Shown here in pieces: positions 59,471 through 64,000 of a stretch of 64,000 nt of DNA (positions within the stretch are counted from its first letter, which is position 1; each line of letters begins with the position of its first letter). The stretch spans positions 67,773,284 through 67,837,283 of the forward strand of contig NC_090698.1 in the NCBI RefSeq assembly GCF_040954835.1. Reading direction: 5' to 3'. The position numbers and the translations under genes were made by a program. Source of the DNA: Lepisosteus oculatus. Its lineage: Eukaryota > Chordata > Actinopteri > Semionotiformes > Lepisosteidae. The notes under the pieces are model-generated. The model was not told the DNA's origin. It made no database searches and saw only the letters and a program-made list of their open reading frames with translations.

Positions 59471-62400
59471 TGGAAACAGATCCATAAATAAGTGACAAGA
59501 AAACATTTAAGGATGTTCGATTATGTTCCTTGAAAAAGTGAACAAATAGTGGGTGTGATAGAATGACTAGTTTTTCATGATGGTCTATGGCTCTAGAACT
59601 ATTAACAAACTCATATTCTCACTAAATTATAAATTGTAACATTTTTCAAGCACCAAAACACTCTATGTAGCAGCTTATTAAATTAATTTAATTTGCATTG
59701 AATGCGTAATGCCTATTCAAAGTCTGACGTGACCTGATAATGGGTTTTTTTTAGGTAGACACATTGATTACAGATTAATATCCACTATTAGAATGACAAA
59801 ACCAGTTCTTTAGCCCAAGGCAATGTGTAATATACATAATTGAGATGGTTAAACATCCTGGAATAAGTCCTCAGAATGGATTCTGTGGAATACATTAATA
59901 AGATATACTACAGTAAACTAATAAAAATGAAATGAAATTAAAATTAAAATTAAATCACCATACTGTAGTTTCACTTAATTAAATTAAAAGGTAGATACTC
60001 TTTTATTGGGTTGGGATGTTGGTATAGTTTCTCACAACCAAGATGCCATTATTTAGACAAGAAAAAGATAACTAGCTAGTGATGTTAAGAATTCACAAAA
60101 AATAAAAAATACATTACCAAAGTCATTGTGGTGCTCTCTATTTCAGCTCCATTATAATAATTAAAAATAATTTAACATCATGTAATTTTGCATTTTGTCA
60201 GGAATAAAGAAGTTCAAATTTTAAACCTGCTTTAATATTTTTATATGTTTTTGTGTGAACCATACAACACAATACACCGCACAGCGTGCACTAAACAAAT
60301 CAACGTGAGTAAACTTGCCGAACACAACTGCACCAGAAATATATTTTTTACCAATATTGGTAAAATTAAGAAAATAACTATCGTGTTAAGGAAATCAAGA
60401 CACCAAAAGGCGGAAGGTTGATTGAGAGGTTCCCTTTTTACGCAAAAGATAATCAATGAAAACAGAAATAATGAGTTTAACGTGAAGGAAGCTTAAGGAA
60501 TTCAAAGTCCTTTGAGGTTAAGTAACAAGAAATTGTGAATGAAATGCAGTTTACACACCAGATAAGTTACTCTACATATAATTTCACTGTACTTACATGA
60601 ACAAGCATAGCACAACATCTATGGTTCTGTAAGATTTACTGTAGATGACTATCCAAGCCAATTGTAAAATCAGGCTGTCGGAGAAACACATCTTGCCACC
60701 CCATGAAAGGGGGTGACTGGAGTCTGATTATGTACGGACAAATGTACAGGATACTGTAAAGAAAGAAATAAAAAGTATCAAATTTGTTTGGAATTATGCT
60801 ATTGTCTATATTCGTTCGACATAATATATTTGTCCAAATATGTTTTATCTTTCATAACAGCTGTACTGTATAAACTGCAGATGCCCACACGTTACAAAGC
60901 AGATTCCTACTGTTCCTACCTCGGATAGCTGGTTACAAACTGTGACCTAAGCATTGATAAACACACACACACACACCAACTTGCTCAGTAACTATTTAAA
61001 TATATGTATTAAATTGGAAAAATATGTAAAATATTCCCTTGGATTTATCCTGATCCTGTATTGGACTAAGCAGTTATTGAAAAAGAATGGAAGAATAGGC
61101 AAATGCATAATTAATAAGGGTCTTTTTTATTTGCGTATAGATCCAGTGCTGAATTTATCAGCAATAAAGAATCAAATTAAGAGTGATTTATGGTTCATTG
61201 TAACTATACGGGAACATCTTATATAATCATAATATTTCTGCAAAGGACTCAGCTTTGTCAGCAGAACTATATTCCCCCACCAAAAAAAGGCTTGTACAAC
61301 AAAACTGCCTATGCTGCTCAGAATGCCCCTTCTGCTTTTCTTATTTTTGTATTTAGCACAATGAAAATTCACATGCATCAGTGAGTTCCTTCGTATAGAA
61401 ACTAATGTTTGTTTTAAGGTTAAAAATGAAATTAATTGTAATTCTGAAGTATTATCCTGGGAACTAAAGTATAGTATATTGCTAAACAAAGTAAACAGTC
61501 TGCTCTGGCCTCAGAAGGTACAGTACTCTTCCCATGCGAGGACAGAGGTTCTATAATAGCACTAACTCACTGACAGCACAGGCCAGAGAGCAATAATACT
61601 AAAGGTGTTTTTTTTTTATTTCAAGGTATCCTCTACCTTTCAGTGACACATCTAGTGGAGCGGGGTTGTACTGTAGCTGCATTTTTTAGTAGGGTCCCAA
61701 GTTAAACACACAGATATAAGTAAGGTACAAAATCTATGCGTTTTTTACTTAAAAACAAACTAAATCCAAAACTAAACAAATGTTTCAGTTCTACTTTGAG
61801 CTACATACTGTCTCTATCATTCAAAGCAATATCACTTGCCAGTTTTCACAATAATGTCTCTCTCTGAGACCCTAAGCAAACATTAAGTCTACCTGTGACG
61901 CTCCAAGAAAACATCTTCCACCAAAAATAACATCAATTAATTTTCATTCAGCCTGAGAGATGTGCGGAATCAGGGAGAAAGAAGCCTCCCCCTTTTTTGT
62001 TTTTTGTGTCCAGCTGGTCAATTGGCCAAGGATGGCACGACAGCTTTCTAAGAAATATAGTTCAGACAAGATCTGCCATCTTTATAATAAGTGATATACT
62101 GTATTGTATACTTATATGATATTTTTTCTAATTATTTATTGTAATTGTATTGTATTGTTTATTATTAACCAGACTTAGCCAAATATACTGTAACAGCACA
62201 TACTGTATATATTTTACAAATATCTGACTTTTTAAGCTGATATAATATGTTTAACTTTGCTTCATGGGTCAGTTATCATTCCTGCCTATATTACATTACT
62301 ACATAATGAGTTTTGGTTTCTGATATTTCACCATTCCCATGTGAAGTATAACTTATTGATTTTTTTTAATCACTCAAAGGTAGGCAATATGATATATATG

Positions 62401-62908
62401 TACCTTATTGTTTTATATTTTGAAGGGCCATTAATGGAAGCCTTATATTTAAAAAAAACTGCAATATCACCATTTCACAGAACCTTTTTAAAAATGTAAT
62501 TTAGAGTATATTGAATACCACTGCATAACATGAAAATTACAGATTATCAAATATCCTGTTTAGTGCCAGAGATAATAGGTTAGGATTACAAATTTACAGT
62601 AGGTAATAAAAAACAGAGGATTCCTTGTTTCTTCGAATCCATGTGAACAAAACATGGAGTGATATTTTTGTACATATGGCTATAATTAGCATTCAGTAAT
62701 CTGTTATGTGTGACATTAAGAGATCACATTTATTTTTTGTCAAGCTAAAAAAGGAATGGACGATTACAAGATTATGGGCTAGAAAAACAGTTTCCCTGAA
62801 CTCAGCTCAACACCTGTTAAGCCATTTATTGTAAAAAATTATCAAGGAGATGGAATTCTGCTGTGACTATACAAATAATCTATTATGTTAAATTATTCTG
62901 GACTAGAA
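59471..62908. other. Intergenic, nothing recognised
   Basis: Very AT-rich, with an (AC)n run at 60961-60977 and many TACTGTA words. No gene supported. Confidence 0.45.
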
Positions 62909-63186
62909 GAGATAAGATCACTTTATTGGCCATATACAATTTCTTGTATTAGGAATTCGTTTTTTCACATGCCCCAACTTGCTTTCCATGAGACACACAG
63001 ACAGAGAGAGAAGCCTGGGGTCAGAGTCTAGGGTCAGTCATTTATATGGCACCCCTGGAGCAGCTGGGGTTAAGGGCCTTGCTCAGGGGCACAATAGAGT
63101 AGGATTTCTCTGCTGGCCACAGGATATGAACTGGCAACCTTCCAGCCACAGGCAGATCCTTAACCACAGAGCCACCACACTGCCCC
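62909..63186 (-). repeat. tRNA-derived SINE with LINE-type 3' tail
   Basis: On the minus strand the head reads 'ggggcagtgtggtggctctg', 'tggttaaggatctg' (A-box-like) and 'aggttgccagttcatatcc' (B-box-like). The far end is 'caatttcttgtattagg' reversed plus 'ggccaataaagtgatc', resembling the LINE 3' terminus at 49915-49955. A tRNA head joined to a LINE-like tail is the usual design of a SINE mobilised by a partner LINE. Confidence 0.65.
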
Positions 63187-63767
63187 AGGACATGCATGAG
63201 CATCATAATACCATTAACATAATTGTTTGAAAACTCAAGTCAGTTACAGTTCTATGAGAACAATCAATCCTCTGATTTTTATGAACAGACTATCTTGACC
63301 ACTTGTTACATTTTTATCCTTTCAACTCATTATATTTGTATCCTGCATCTATGTGTTTCTTTTACCAGGACACTAAAATAAAGAGAGTCAACCTAAACCT
63401 GAAAAACTGAGGATTTATAACAGCAAGTGGTTTTAAAAACAAAAAGTTTTATTCACTTACACCCGATGGGCCCAGAGACATATCAAAATTTTAAAAAAAA
63501 ATAAACCTACAGAAAGACAGACAGGGCATGTTTTGGTTTTGAAACAAGATTTAAAAATACTTAGCATGCAAATCTGGTGTTCTTTCCACATTTTCAAAAG
63601 GTACTGTATCAATGGGTAATTGGTTTAATAAATCAAAAACTGTTAAGTGAATTTCCTAAAGGCAATGGATTCACAACACATTCAGTTGATTGGAGACAGA
63701 TCATTCTGGTACAGTAGATAACTGAAGTTATTTTTTACAATTTCTTCTGTGAAGTCTTGTTCTTCTT
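63187..63767. other. Intergenic, nothing recognised
   Basis: AT-rich; no feature supported. Confidence 0.45.
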
Positions 63768-63965
63768 TTAGATTAGATTATCCTTTATTGCCACACAACA
63801 ATAATTGGTGGAATTTGCTTTCGGTACAGCATAGAACACAGATGAGACATACATACAACATATACAGTACAAGTTTAAATAGGACAGCAGACAAACAGAC
63901 ATCGTCACATACATATGTAAACAATAATACAGCAGCATAATTATACAATGGAATTCAGAGTTCAT
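63768..63965 (-). repeat. LINE 3'-UTR-like relic
   Basis: The plus strand 'ttagattatcctttattgcc', 'acacaac...ggtggaatttgc' and 'ttcggtacagcatag' follow, as reverse complement, the layout of the LINE 3' end at 49900-49955. Frames on both strands here are incidental. Confidence 0.5.
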
Positions 63966-64000
63966 CTGGCAGTGGGAAAGAAGCTTAGGTTGAAATTGGC

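Overview
The window is vertebrate nuclear DNA. The genes found are intron-containing and sparse, the sequence is AT-rich, and the repeats are of ray-finned-fish type: 5S-rRNA-derived SINEs, tRNA-derived SINEs, CR1/L2-like LINE 3' ends, Penelope-like tails and LTRs. I infer a ray-finned fish, possibly an early-branching lineage such as a gar. That species-level guess rests on general resemblance and could be wrong. No bacterial-style operons, CRISPR arrays, rRNA or tRNA genes were seen.

Only two host protein-coding genes can be supported. Both are CC chemokines on the minus strand, arranged head to tail about 14 kb apart. Chemokine A (exons 35113-35173 or 35182, 33926-34046, 32761-32887) encodes a 102-residue precursor with a strongly basic C-terminal tail. 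Chemokine B (exons 18673-18733, 14702-14831, 13495-13609, 11700-11726) encodes a predicted 110-residue precursor. Both have a signal peptide, an Asp-Cys-Cys-Leu motif, a third cysteine after Gly, and a Phe-Ile-Thr-Lys...Leu-Cys-Ala-Pro strand. First coding exons are the same length (61 nt), and intron phases (1, then 2) match. They are therefore tandem paralogues, most like the CCL19/CCL21/CCL25 group. B adds a short fourth exon and two extra C-terminal cysteines. Sequence near B suggests inducible control: a TATA box, an ISRE-like site just upstream of it, and three AP-1 consensus sites within 36 bp of intron 1.

The rest is intergenic or intronic DNA colonised by mobile elements. Five solo LTRs have TG...CA ends and exact 5-bp target-site duplications: three copies of one family (845-1334, 9323-9804, 44803-45272) and two single-copy elements (37089-37563, 39314-39663). 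Three more LTR-like elements have weaker boundaries (38301-38697, 24622-26075, 12987-13191). One LTR sits inside a 5S-SINE, giving a relative insertion order. Two nearly identical 5'-truncated LINE 3' ends (16.2-16.8 kb and 49.35-49.99 kb) end in a GTTCAA hexamer array. Several SINEs end in tails that resemble the 3' end of that LINE.

Further signals not explained by genes: a diverged duplicated block of about 0.65-0.75 kb upstream of chemokine B, a 33-bp-arm hairpin in a Penelope-like tail in its last intron, a hammerhead-like motif near 5 kb, and a marked excess of the heptamer TACTGTA/TACAGTA throughout. Long stretches of AT-rich sequence carry no feature I can support and are listed as such.
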